Shown here piece by piece: positions 56,420 to 64,000 of a stretch of 64,000 bases of DNA (positions within the stretch are counted from its first letter, which is position 1; every line of letters begins with the position of its first letter). The stretch covers positions 5,001-69,000 of the forward strand of contig JAPMUG010000011.1 in the NCBI GenBank assembly GCA_026692725.1. The letters are read 5' to 3'. Under the pieces are notes generated by a model. It was not told where the DNA came from, did not search any database, and saw nothing but the letters and a program-made list of their open reading frames with translations. The translations under genes were made by a program, and so were the position numbers. The stretch comes from Ecytonucleospora hepatopenaei. Lineage: Eukaryota; Microsporidia; Enterocytozoonidae.

Positions 56420-57559
56420 TTACTGATCTTTATTTTCTAAAAATGAATTAACTGCTTCTTGATTAACCTTAGACTGTAAAATATATTTTCCCTCTTGAAT
56501 TGATTTTATGCTAAAATTCTTCCAATTTTTTTCAATAAACATACTTATACTGGCCTTGACTCTCTTATTTGTGCATTCATTTGCAAATAATTTTTGTATT
56601 ATCGCAATTCCTTTAGATCTTACTTTTTCATCCTGGTCCTTATAATAGAATGTAGTGTAATCAACGATAAAATTTATAAATCTTTCCACAACATATTCTT
56701 TCTTATAGTTAAATGACTTAAAGTTTTCTGAGTAATTATTTATATCTGCTAAGATTTTCTTTAATTCTTCATGTTGGCTTATTAACGATGATTTGAGTTT
56801 ATTTTCTAAAAATTTAGTAATCTCATCATCGGTAAAAGTTAATTTTAAAGGTGTTTTAACAGCATCTTCAATTACATCTGAACCTGTAATGTTTTCTTGT
56901 GTTTTTAACTGAGTCTCTGAATTTTTTATTTCTTGATTTTGTTTAGATTTTTCTGTTCCTTCTTTTTCTGTGTTTATAACTTGAGAAGTATTTTTTTCTG
57001 TGTTTATAACTTGAGAAGTATTTTTTTCTGTGTTTATAGCTTGAGAAGTATTGTTTTCTGTGTTTATAATCTGAGAAGTATCTGGTGAATTGTTAACATT
57101 TTCTTCACTTTTTGTCTTAACATAATTCGGAACTGATAAAATATTTCTATTTCTCAATATATAATCTAGAAGATAAAAATCCACTGTATTTTTATCCTTT
57201 ATGCTTAAATATTTCAAATACACCAAAAAATAAACAAGATTATGAAACTTTGCATCCTTTTTATAATCCCTTTTAAGCTTATTTTCAAACTCAAATGTAT
57301 TTCCAAGGTCTTTTTGTTCCTGATATTTATATTTTCTGGCTATTCTTTTTGGATTGTCATCTACTTCTCCCTTGTAAACAAAAAAATTTTCAATGTTGCA
57401 ATCTAAATCTACAAGCTGGTCATCTCCCTCAAATCTTTCAAGAAAGTCATCATCGTAATCGTAGTCTTCGAATTTCTTTCTCTTCTTCTCTTCTTTTGGT
57501 TTCAAGTCAATTTCTTTTTGTTTTGTAAAATCAATCTCAATCTCAATCAAATCTTTCAT
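56420..57559 (-). CDS. HPC2/ubinuclein-like histone chaperone subunit
   Basis: 379 residues. Residues 30-70, with FEDYDYDDDFLERFEGDDQL and then NIENFFVYKGEV, match the Hpc2-related domain (FIDD...FFVYxG) that binds histone H3.3 in HIR/HIRA complexes. A Thr/Glu/Asn region with four copies of a TSQVINTEKN-type decapeptide follows at about 160-200. The C-terminal 150 residues are helical. The assignment rests on the short HRD-like motif. Confidence 0.6.
   Translation of the reverse strand: MKDLIEIEIDFTKQKEIDLKPKEEKKRKKFEDYDYDDDFLERFEGDDQLVDLDCNIENFFVYKGEVDDNPKRIARKYKYQEQKDLGNTFEFENKLKRDYKKDAKFHNLVYFLVYLKYLSIKDKNTVDFYLLDYILRNRNILSVPNYVKTKSEENVNNSPDTSQIINTENNTSQAINTEKNTSQVINTEKNTSQVINTEKEGTEKSKQNQEIKNSETQLKTQENITGSDVIEDAVKTPLKLTFTDDEITKFLENKLKSSLISQHEELKKILADINNYSENFKSFNYKKEYVVERFINFIVDYTTFYYKDQDEKVRSKGIAIIQKLFANECTNKRVKASISMFIEKNWKNFSIKSIQEGKYILQSKVNQEAVNSFLENKDQ
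56963..57082 (-). repeat. 30-bp coding tandem repeat
   Basis: Four copies of a 30-base unit, in frame, encoding TSQ(V/A/I)INTE(K/N)N decapeptides in the HPC2-like protein. The first two are identical at base level; the others vary by a few bases. Confidence 0.92.
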
Positions 57560-57754
57560 CGTATAACTTAAATATAAAACAAATACAGATAATATAAATA
57601 TAATAGAACCTATGATAACTAATTAAAATTCTATAAAAATTACTAATTAATTAAACAATTCTAAAAAATACAATATTTGTTTTTATGCTAAAAATATTAT
57701 AAGGAGGTAAAAAATAGAATTAAAATAAAAAATGCCTTAATAATTTACTAAAAA

Positions 57755-59344
57755 TTAGCGAGTTCTTGCATGCTTTGCCGAGAGACCTCTAAATAAATGC
57801 TTTGGATTTTTAACGACATCTTTGTTTCCTTCCACCTGCTGTGTCTTTTTGTTCTTAACCACTGTGTTTTTATTAGGCTTGTCAAATATTTCATTGCCCA
57901 GTACTCCTTCTGCAATCTCATGCCCTTTAACACTAAATCCTCTTTTACTGTTGATGCTGCGCATATTAGCAGCAATTCTAGCTCTATTTATTCTTTCTAA
58001 TAATTCTTGATCTTCTTTACTAAAGATGTCATAAGTTTTCCTGTCCATTTCATTGAATTCTCTTAACACTTCTTCATATTTCTCTTTTATACTTTCTATA
58101 TGAAAATAATCAGAAATGTTTTTACCATTCATTAGCTCAGGTATAATATCATATTTATCCTTAATAAGATATGCGTCATTTTCGCATGGATTTTTAAATG
58201 TTGGATTTGTTCCAAAATGGTCGTTTCTGACATTTTCATCTTGATCAACATAAACATAAGGCGCATTTTTATCATGTGTTTCAGTAACTCGAATTCTATG
58301 ACTAAAATCAAGCGCTTTTTCTTTTTTGCTTTCTACTCTCTCTTTCAAAACACTTTCACAAATAAGTTCTGTAGCACTGTTTAAACTATTTTTATCATTT
58401 ACAGAAATTTCAACATATTTTTTATTTTTTAAAAACTCTCTTAATAAACTTCCCTCGGTAAATAAATTTTTGTCTGCCAAATCCATTTTTGATAAAACTA
58501 TGATAAAATTAGAATTAAGAAGTGTACTAATGTTATTAAACAAATCTATTTGTTCTGCAACAGAATAGTTTGAATTACTAACATCTATAAAATATAAAAT
58601 GGTGGCATTCAAATGTGCCATTGATGAAATTGAAAGCATTTCTATTCTGTTCCTTTCATCCAATGGCTTGTCGAGTATTCCCGGTGTGTCAATAAGTTGA
58701 AATTTTAAGTCTTTATGCAAAACATGACCAACAAAAAGTGATTTTGTTGTAAATGCAAAAGGCATTACCTCAGTCTTACACCTTGTAACAGCACTCACAT
58801 AGCTGCTTTTACCTACATTAGGAAATCCAGCAACAATAATAATCCTTCCTGAAATATCTATTTCTGGCAACCTGTTAAAATCCTGTCTTACGTTTTCTAA
58901 ATAACTCAATTGTTCCTTCAGCTTTAAGACAGTACTCGACATTTGTCCCAATCCTGCTACTTTAAGACACTTGCACCTATACATGCTGTCTCCAAACTTA
59001 ATCATCTTTATAGAATTGCTTGCTATTTTTCCAATTTGTATTTTTATTTTATTAAGCTTACTTAAGGTTATTTTGTAAGTATCCCTGTCATATAAAATGG
59101 AAATTTGTTCACTGTAAAAAGGATGCAAATCTTCAATAACAGGAAAATCACTTAAAATGTTGTTTATTCTTGTTGTAAATTCCTCGGCACAATGCTTAAT
59201 TTTTCTTATGTAAAAACTTCTAATTCTGGTAATTTCAAAATGTTTGTGAATAACCGTTGGTGTTTGTCTATTTGTCTTGCTTAAACAAATATCCACAAGT
59301 TCCTTTGCTTGAGGCACTGGTCGTATTCTTGCAAAAGTACTCAT
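57755..59344 (-). CDS. NOG1: Nucleolar GTPase NOG1
   Basis: GTPase on pre-60S particles. 529 residues against 647 in yeast. The N-terminal helical domain begins FARIRPVPQAKELVDICLSK. G1 is GFPNVGKSS (173-181), then FAFTTKSLFVGH (G2 region), LIDTPGILDKPLDERNRIEM (G3) and LSKMDLAD (G4). The C-terminal basic tail (RGLSAKHARTR) is kept. Confidence 0.95.
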   Translation of the reverse strand: MSTFARIRPVPQAKELVDICLSKTNRQTPTVIHKHFEITRIRSFYIRKIKHCAEEFTTRINNILSDFPVIEDLHPFYSEQISILYDRDTYKITLSKLNKIKIQIGKIASNSIKMIKFGDSMYRCKCLKVAGLGQMSSTVLKLKEQLSYLENVRQDFNRLPEIDISGRIIIVAGFPNVGKSSYVSAVTRCKTEVMPFAFTTKSLFVGHVLHKDLKFQLIDTPGILDKPLDERNRIEMLSISSMAHLNATILYFIDVSNSNYSVAEQIDLFNNISTLLNSNFIIVLSKMDLADKNLFTEGSLLREFLKNKKYVEISVNDKNSLNSATELICESVLKERVESKKEKALDFSHRIRVTETHDKNAPYVYVDQDENVRNDHFGTNPTFKNPCENDAYLIKDKYDIIPELMNGKNISDYFHIESIKEKYEEVLREFNEMDRKTYDIFSKEDQELLERINRARIAANMRSINSKRGFSVKGHEIAEGVLGNEIFDKPNKNTVVKNKKTQQVEGNKDVVKNPKHLFRGLSAKHARTR

Positions 59345-59618
59345 ATAAAAATAATTTTAAATAGAAAAAACTAAAGAGTAATCTTAATTAAAATATAGAA
59401 TAGTCTAAAATATTTGTGTAATCTAAATATCAGTAATAACTATTGTATGAAATTGATTAACTTTGTTAAATTTTAAAAATTGTGTGGGTAAATTTTTTAC
59501 TAAATTTTTATTTTATCGTCCATAAATTTATTTATTTAATTTTTTTATAATAATAACTTTTAAATAATACATTGATATCTTAAAACATTATCAATTAAAT
59601 ATACTTAACTATATAAAC

Positions 59619-60533
59619 ATGACAAAAATAAAGAAAAGTGATTTAAAAGATTGTGTGTTGTTTATGAAAAACACAAAAAATAAAAGTCTGGTAAGAGATT
59701 TGCTTAAAATTGCAGCAAAAGACAATTATTTTTTAGTTCCAGAAGAAGTTGATGGAATTCAAAACAAAGAGAAATGTTGTAGAATTGCAGCATCAAAGAA
59801 ATGTAAGTTTTTTGTGTCATTTAAGAATGAAATGGTTAATAAAACAAAAAGTGATAAAATACAAAAGAAAAACACAGCTGAAAACAACACAGAGAGTAAT
59901 TCAAAAAATATTACAGAAGATAATAACAATATTGACATTTCTGATAAACAACATGGTCTTTTTTCATTGGGACGAATTGTTGGTAATACCCCCAGTGATA
60001 TTTTTACCTTTAAATTGCTTTCTTACACTGATAAATTTGACAATGTTTTGCCTTTTGAACCTTTTTCTAAGTTTTTGTTTCTTTCATGCGGTATAAAAAA
60101 CAAAAATTTGGTTAATACCATGCAAGAACTTTTTAGCAGTAAAATACAGCAGGTGGATGTAGATGCCATTGAATATGTTGTTTTATTTTATTATAATGAA
60201 ATGTGTAATAATTATATTTTAACCGTCTTAAGAATAAAAAATAAACATTCTTTGTCTTTTGCTAATAAAAATTTAGAAAAAACAGAAAACACCAAAGAAA
60301 AGAAAACAAGCAAAATGCTAGGGGAAGGTTTTGATGAAATAGGCCCAAGGTATGAGTTATTCCTTATAAATGAATATAAAGGAAATTCTACAGAAGAAAA
60401 CCAAAAGAAAAAAGCAAAGAAAAATAAAAACATTTCTAAAACCGTTACCAAAGATACAGTTGGTAGATTATACGTTAAAAAGCAAGATTTAAGGGATGTT
60501 AAAGTTAGGTCAAATATTAAAAAAACTAATTAA
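59619..60533 (+). CDS. RPF2: Brix-domain ribosome biogenesis protein, RPF2-like
   Basis: 60S assembly factor that helps install the 5S RNP. 304 residues. VLFMKNTKNKSLVRDLLKI opens the Brix domain; HGLFSLGRIVGNTPSDIFTF and the sigma-like motif FDEIGPRYELFLI are in place. A Lys/Asn/Glu insert lies at about 75-105. RPF2 fits best; BRX1 or RPF1 are less likely. Confidence 0.8.
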   Translation: MTKIKKSDLKDCVLFMKNTKNKSLVRDLLKIAAKDNYFLVPEEVDGIQNKEKCCRIAASKKCKFFVSFKNEMVNKTKSDKIQKKNTAENNTESNSKNITEDNNNIDISDKQHGLFSLGRIVGNTPSDIFTFKLLSYTDKFDNVLPFEPFSKFLFLSCGIKNKNLVNTMQELFSSKIQQVDVDAIEYVVLFYYNEMCNNYILTVLRIKNKHSLSFANKNLEKTENTKEKKTSKMLGEGFDEIGPRYELFLINEYKGNSTEENQKKKAKKNKNISKTVTKDTVGRLYVKKQDLRDVKVRSNIKKTN

Positions 60534-60650
60534 TTTTTTTTAATTTTTAAATTAATTACTGCTTTATTTTTAACATATTTTAATGTTTTAATAAAATGGG
60601 ATAATAATTAATTTTTTTAATTAATAATTTCCCCTTTTTGACATTTTGAA

Positions 60651-61253
60651 ATGCTGTTCTTATGGTTTTTTAATATTTTATGTTATAAAATGTTAGTGAC
60701 ATCTAGTCAAGGATATAATCTATTAACTATGAGTTCTGATTATATTTTTAACATACATTTATTGGGAAGTGACCATTATGTTTCAACCAAAGCTTTTACA
60801 TTTAATTTAGCTGAAATAAAAGAGAATCTGGAAAGACAACAAATAGATCACTGGTACATGAATACTGGCCTTGTGCAGTTTAAAATATGGTTTAATTTAA
60901 ATCAAGTAATTTCTATTTCACCATATTTTGGAATTGAAGAAAAAGGAAAATTTGAAGAAGAAATGATTCTGACAGGTTTAGGAATAACAATAGAAAAAAC
61001 AGAAAAAATATCGATTAAAAGTTTAAGAAGGATTGTTGTAGAAGAAGAGAAACCATCAACCAGTAAAGAAATACAAGATGAACAACCATCAACCAGTAAA
61101 GAAATACAAGATGAACAACCATCAACCAGTAAAGAAATAAAAGATGAACAACCATCAACCAGTGAAGAAATGAAAAAAAGATATGCAAATGATCCAGGAC
61201 AAAGTAAAAAAACAGATGAATCTAATAAAACAGAAGAAGATACAGATGATTGA
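60651..61253 (+). CDS. Secreted protein with PSTSKEIQDEQ repeats
   Basis: 200 residues. Signal peptide MLFLWFFNILCYKMLVTSS. A 110-residue folded region with aromatic residues (DHWYMNTGLVQFKIWFNL) follows, then four copies of an 11-residue acidic repeat and an acidic tail. The repeat is encoded by almost identical 33-base units, so copy number is probably polymorphic. A surface or secreted role is inferred. Confidence 0.75.
   Translation: MLFLWFFNILCYKMLVTSSQGYNLLTMSSDYIFNIHLLGSDHYVSTKAFTFNLAEIKENLERQQIDHWYMNTGLVQFKIWFNLNQVISISPYFGIEEKGKFEEEMILTGLGITIEKTEKISIKSLRRIVVEEEKPSTSKEIQDEQPSTSKEIQDEQPSTSKEIKDEQPSTSEEMKKRYANDPGQSKKTDESNKTEEDTDD
61053..61184 (+). repeat. 33-bp coding tandem repeat
   Basis: Four in-frame copies starting at 61053, 61086, 61119 and 61152; the first two are identical. 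Confidence 0.95.
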
Positions 61254-61533
61254 AAATATTTTATTTAACAATTGTGTAATATTTACAAAATCAGTAGTAA
61301 ATAAAATATAAAATAAAAATTATTTTATAATAACTTATAGAAAATTATTATGAGAATATTTTACAATATAAAAAAATAACCTTAAAATATTTTATATTTT
61401 ATAATTTTTCACCCTATCTTTTTGACATTTATTTTAAACATAAATATATATACTTACATAAGATATAATTTAATATATTGCATAACATTCAATCAATAAT
61501 ATAAATATATTTAACAATTTTATAACCTAACTA

Positions 61534-63732
61534 ATGTCAATTGCTGTTACTGATATTTTCTATAATTTCCTTAACAATGATTCTATGCTTACTGAAATTG
61601 AAAATGTTTTGCTACAAAATGGACAGACTTTTTACGTCGACCTTGGTAAACTCAATGCTTTCGATAGTGCTCTTTCCATGGAAATCCAACAACATTTCAC
61701 ATCCACGTATGACACTCTAAAAAGTATTTTTGAAACTTTCTGCACAGAAAAGTTTGACCGTAAACTTGACCTGTCTTTTACCAACAACTTGATAAAAATG
61801 AAGATCAGAGACATAAAGTCACACGTACTCAACAAGCTTATAAGCTTTACAGGGACAGTCACCAGAACCACGCAAGTACGTCCGGAACTAACAAAGGCAA
61901 ATTTCCAGTGCAGAATTTGTAAGGCGATGATTTGCAATGTAGAGCAGGAATGCCGCTATACCGAGCCAATTTTTTGTCCCAACCAGCTGTGCACCAACCG
62001 TACGCTCTTTGACCTTCAAACGGAACAGTCGCAGTTTTCAAACTGGCAGCGCATTTGCGTTCAGGAATCCACAGAGGAAATTCCAAAAGGATCTCTTCCT
62101 CGTAATATGGATGTGATAGTACGTAATGAGTTGTGTGAGCAAATAAAGCCAGGATCTCACCTTACATTCACAGGATATGCAGTGGTGGTTGACTCTGACA
62201 TAAATTACAAAATGCCCAATAATACGCTCATTACGCAGTTACAGGGAGAGGGAGACATTCAAAAGAAAAAAAGCAGCAATTTGAAGGAAATGAATTTTAA
62301 ATTAAATTTTATATGCGTAAGTGTATCAAATAATAAAACAAATAGTGAAGATAATCAAAATGTATTAAATAATTTTAATATATTTGATAACAATATGCAG
62401 CATTTGGATGTTTACAACAAATTCAGTGAAGCACTCTTTCCCACCATTTACGGTCATGCAAACATAAAAAATGCAATTTTGCTAATGTTAGTGGGTGGAT
62501 GCAGCAAAAATGAGGATATAAAGCTAAGAGGAGACATAAACATTCTGCTGGTCGGAGACCCAGGAACAGCCAAGTCGCAGTTTCTGAAGCAAACAAGCGC
62601 ACTTATGGACAGGTGCATATACACCAGCGGAAAGTCCAGCAGCGCAGCAGGACTGACGGCAGCAGTCGCCAGGGATGAGACGGGGGAGTACACGATAGAC
62701 GCAGGTGCGCTGATGCTCAGCGATAACGGCGTGTGTTGTATCGATGAATTTGATAAAATGACGTATAAAGACCAGGTAAGCATCCACGAGGCAATGGAAC
62801 AGCAAACAGTGAGCATTTCCAAGGCAGGGATAAATGCAACACTAAATGCCAGGTGTTCCGTGTTAGCAGCAGCCAATCCCATAAAAGGAAGATATGACAG
62901 CAAAAGAACACTCAAGGCAAATGTAAACATGTCACCAGCAATAATGAGCAGATTTGATTTGTATTTTGTATTGATTGATAAAATTGATAAAAACAATGAT
63001 GCACTGATCAGCAAATACATTTTAGACGTACACAGTGATAGTTTAAACAACAACACCATGGAATATACCAGCAGTGATGTAATAAAATATATTAAGCAAA
63101 TAAAAAATAACAGGCCCATCATTACGGAGGAGGCAAAAGATGCACTTGAGTCCAAATACATTGCATTAAGACAGGAATGCCTGATAAACACCAACAACTA
63201 CAAAATGACAGTAAGGCACTTGGAGAGCATGGTGAGACTGAGTGAGGCACTTGCTAAGCTGCATAACACTGATGTGTATGTTACGCACGTAAATGAGGCA
63301 TACAGGCTGTTAAAGAGCAGTTTGGTGGAAATAGAGCAGAGTGAGGTTATGCTGTTTAACAGTGAAATAAATCAGGAAGCCAATAAAATTACAATGAAGG
63401 AATATAATGCCATGGTAAATGCCATGGTTTACATAATAAAGCAGAATGATTATGATAGGGAAGAAGTGGTACTGGCATATTGTAAGGCAGTAGAGGATAA
63501 AATAGAGAGTGAAGAAGAATTAAATGAAATAAAGAGAAAGGCAGGGGAAGTATTAAGGTTATTAATAGAAAATGAGGGAATATTGTATGAAGAAGAAATA
63601 GTATATAATGATAATATAATATCTAATAATATTATAAATGATAATATAATATCTAATAATATTATAAATGATAATATAATATCTAATAATATTAGGAAGA
63701 TTATAAGAATACATGAAGCATATGATATTTAA
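61534..63732 (+). CDS. MCM6: Replicative helicase subunit MCM6
   Basis: One of the six MCM2-7 AAA+ helicase subunits. 732 residues, shorter than yeast Mcm6 (1,017). The zinc motif at about 125-152 is followed by MCM6-type SFSN-like FSNWQRICVQESTEEIPKGS. Walker A is GDPGTAKS near 341, Walker B is CCIDEFDKM, and the arginine finger is SRFDLYF. The AAA+ core is much more GC-rich than any other gene in the window; the C-terminal end has Asn/Ile repeats. Confidence 0.95.
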   Translation: MSIAVTDIFYNFLNNDSMLTEIENVLLQNGQTFYVDLGKLNAFDSALSMEIQQHFTSTYDTLKSIFETFCTEKFDRKLDLSFTNNLIKMKIRDIKSHVLNKLISFTGTVTRTTQVRPELTKANFQCRICKAMICNVEQECRYTEPIFCPNQLCTNRTLFDLQTEQSQFSNWQRICVQESTEEIPKGSLPRNMDVIVRNELCEQIKPGSHLTFTGYAVVVDSDINYKMPNNTLITQLQGEGDIQKKKSSNLKEMNFKLNFICVSVSNNKTNSEDNQNVLNNFNIFDNNMQHLDVYNKFSEALFPTIYGHANIKNAILLMLVGGCSKNEDIKLRGDINILLVGDPGTAKSQFLKQTSALMDRCIYTSGKSSSAAGLTAAVARDETGEYTIDAGALMLSDNGVCCIDEFDKMTYKDQVSIHEAMEQQTVSISKAGINATLNARCSVLAAANPIKGRYDSKRTLKANVNMSPAIMSRFDLYFVLIDKIDKNNDALISKYILDVHSDSLNNNTMEYTSSDVIKYIKQIKNNRPIITEEAKDALESKYIALRQECLINTNNYKMTVRHLESMVRLSEALAKLHNTDVYVTHVNEAYRLLKSSLVEIEQSEVMLFNSEINQEANKITMKEYNAMVNAMVYIIKQNDYDREEVVLAYCKAVEDKIESEEELNEIKRKAGEVLRLLIENEGILYEEEIVYNDNIISNNIINDNIISNNIINDNIISNNIRKIIRIHEAYDI
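63607..63695 (+). repeat. 30-bp coding repeat at MCM6 C-terminus
   Basis: Three in-frame copies of AATGATAATATAATATCTAA plus ten further bases, encoding NDNIISNNII decapeptides. Confidence 0.95.
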
Positions 63733-63830
63733 ATATATTTTTTTATTTAATTTATTTTATAAACTAAAAAATAAATAGTTAATATATACTAATTTACAAT
63801 AATTTATTACATGATAATATTTTTATAACA

Positions 63831-64000
63831 TTAAATTATTTCCTGTGTGTTGCTTTGACTTTCTCCATTGAAATTACTGTCGCTTACCTCCTCTTCCTTT
63901 TTTGTTGGCTTTTTACTGATATTCTTGCTGAGAATATTCCTGTTTCTTTTTGTTCTTTTTACCAGGGCCAGTACTAAAAATAAAATAACCAGGGCTACTG
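63831..64000 (-). CDS. C-terminus of a membrane protein (partial)
   Basis: The last 55 codons of a minus-strand gene that runs off the right edge. It reads a membrane segment (VALVILFLVLALV), then a basic stretch (KRTKRNRNILSK) and a Lys/Glu/Ser/Asn-rich tail ending EII. This is the layout of a type I or tail-anchored membrane protein; no more can be said. Confidence 0.6.
   Translation of the reverse strand, partial: VALVILFLVLALVKRTKRNRNILSKNISKKPTKKEEEVSDSNFNGESQSNTQEII

Noticed and set aside
62454..63197. 247-codon minus-strand ORF inside MCM6
   Set aside because: Antisense shadow of a strongly conserved gene; it arises from the GC-rich patch, which has few stops.
1..64000. Spliceosomal introns
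   Set aside because: All recognisable genes read through without interruption; frame breaks coincide with homopolymer runs, not with GT-AG boundaries.

Overview
The window looks like a microsporidian nuclear chromosome segment. The evidence is strongly AT-rich DNA, tightly packed intron-less genes on both strands, proteins shorter than their yeast or animal counterparts, start codons a few tens of bases apart or stops 1-9 nt apart, short A/C-rich start-site motifs of the microsporidian CCC-like type (AACCCT, TACCCT, ACCCC), and many short secreted or single-pass membrane proteins without recognisable homologues. I cannot name the genus. I saw no tRNA, rRNA or CRISPR array and no convincing intron.

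Layout. Bases 1-4935 look like a chromosome-end or other unstable region: a 30-bp tandem array running off the left edge, an inverted repeat, decayed coding fragments, one secreted-protein gene, one broken secreted-protein gene, and a 459-base stretch made only of A and C. That stretch cuts off both the broken gene and an M1 aminopeptidase. From 6.2 to 30 kb lies an ordinary housekeeping core: PAP1, RPL9, CCT6-like, a PP2A B55 subunit, a SNARE, NAR1, APC10, SGT1, a divergent homeobox pair, a NUP155/170-like nucleoporin, BMS1-like, an exosome RNase-PH-like subunit, TyrRS, RIO1 and a CAP-Gly protein. From 30.5 to 35.7 kb there is a tandem array of seven putatively secreted proteins that appear to share one beta-sandwich domain with a Kre9/Knh1-like pattern. 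It passes into an extremely AT-rich stretch (34.1-37.5 kb) of Asn/Ile/Tyr-rich ORFs, including an OB-fold (RPA1-like) candidate, followed by a YEATS protein. A frameshifted secreted gene at 38.6-40.0 kb seems to be a distant relative of the gene at 2.1 kb.

From 40.3 kb to the end the housekeeping core resumes: PCNA, CBF5, a HEAT-repeat protein, ULP1, an ARF-like degenerate GTPase, eIF3b, TOM40-like, MPE1, MAK21-like, JAC1/HSCB-like, HPC2-like, NOG1, RPF2 and MCM6. Secreted or membrane proteins are interspersed (44.4, 47.4, 48.0 and 60.7 kb), and a membrane-protein C-terminus runs off the right edge.

Several genes belong to shared pathways. Ribosome assembly: BMS1-like, NOG1, RPF2, MAK21-like, RIO1, CBF5. 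mRNA 3' processing: PAP1 and MPE1. DNA replication: PCNA, MCM6, possibly RPA1. Fe-S assembly linked to mitosomes: JAC1-like and NAR1, with TOM40 for import. The observations I rate highest are the seven-gene secreted array, the divergent TALE/non-TALE homeobox pair resembling a fungal-type mating locus, and the A/C-only tract at a double gene truncation.
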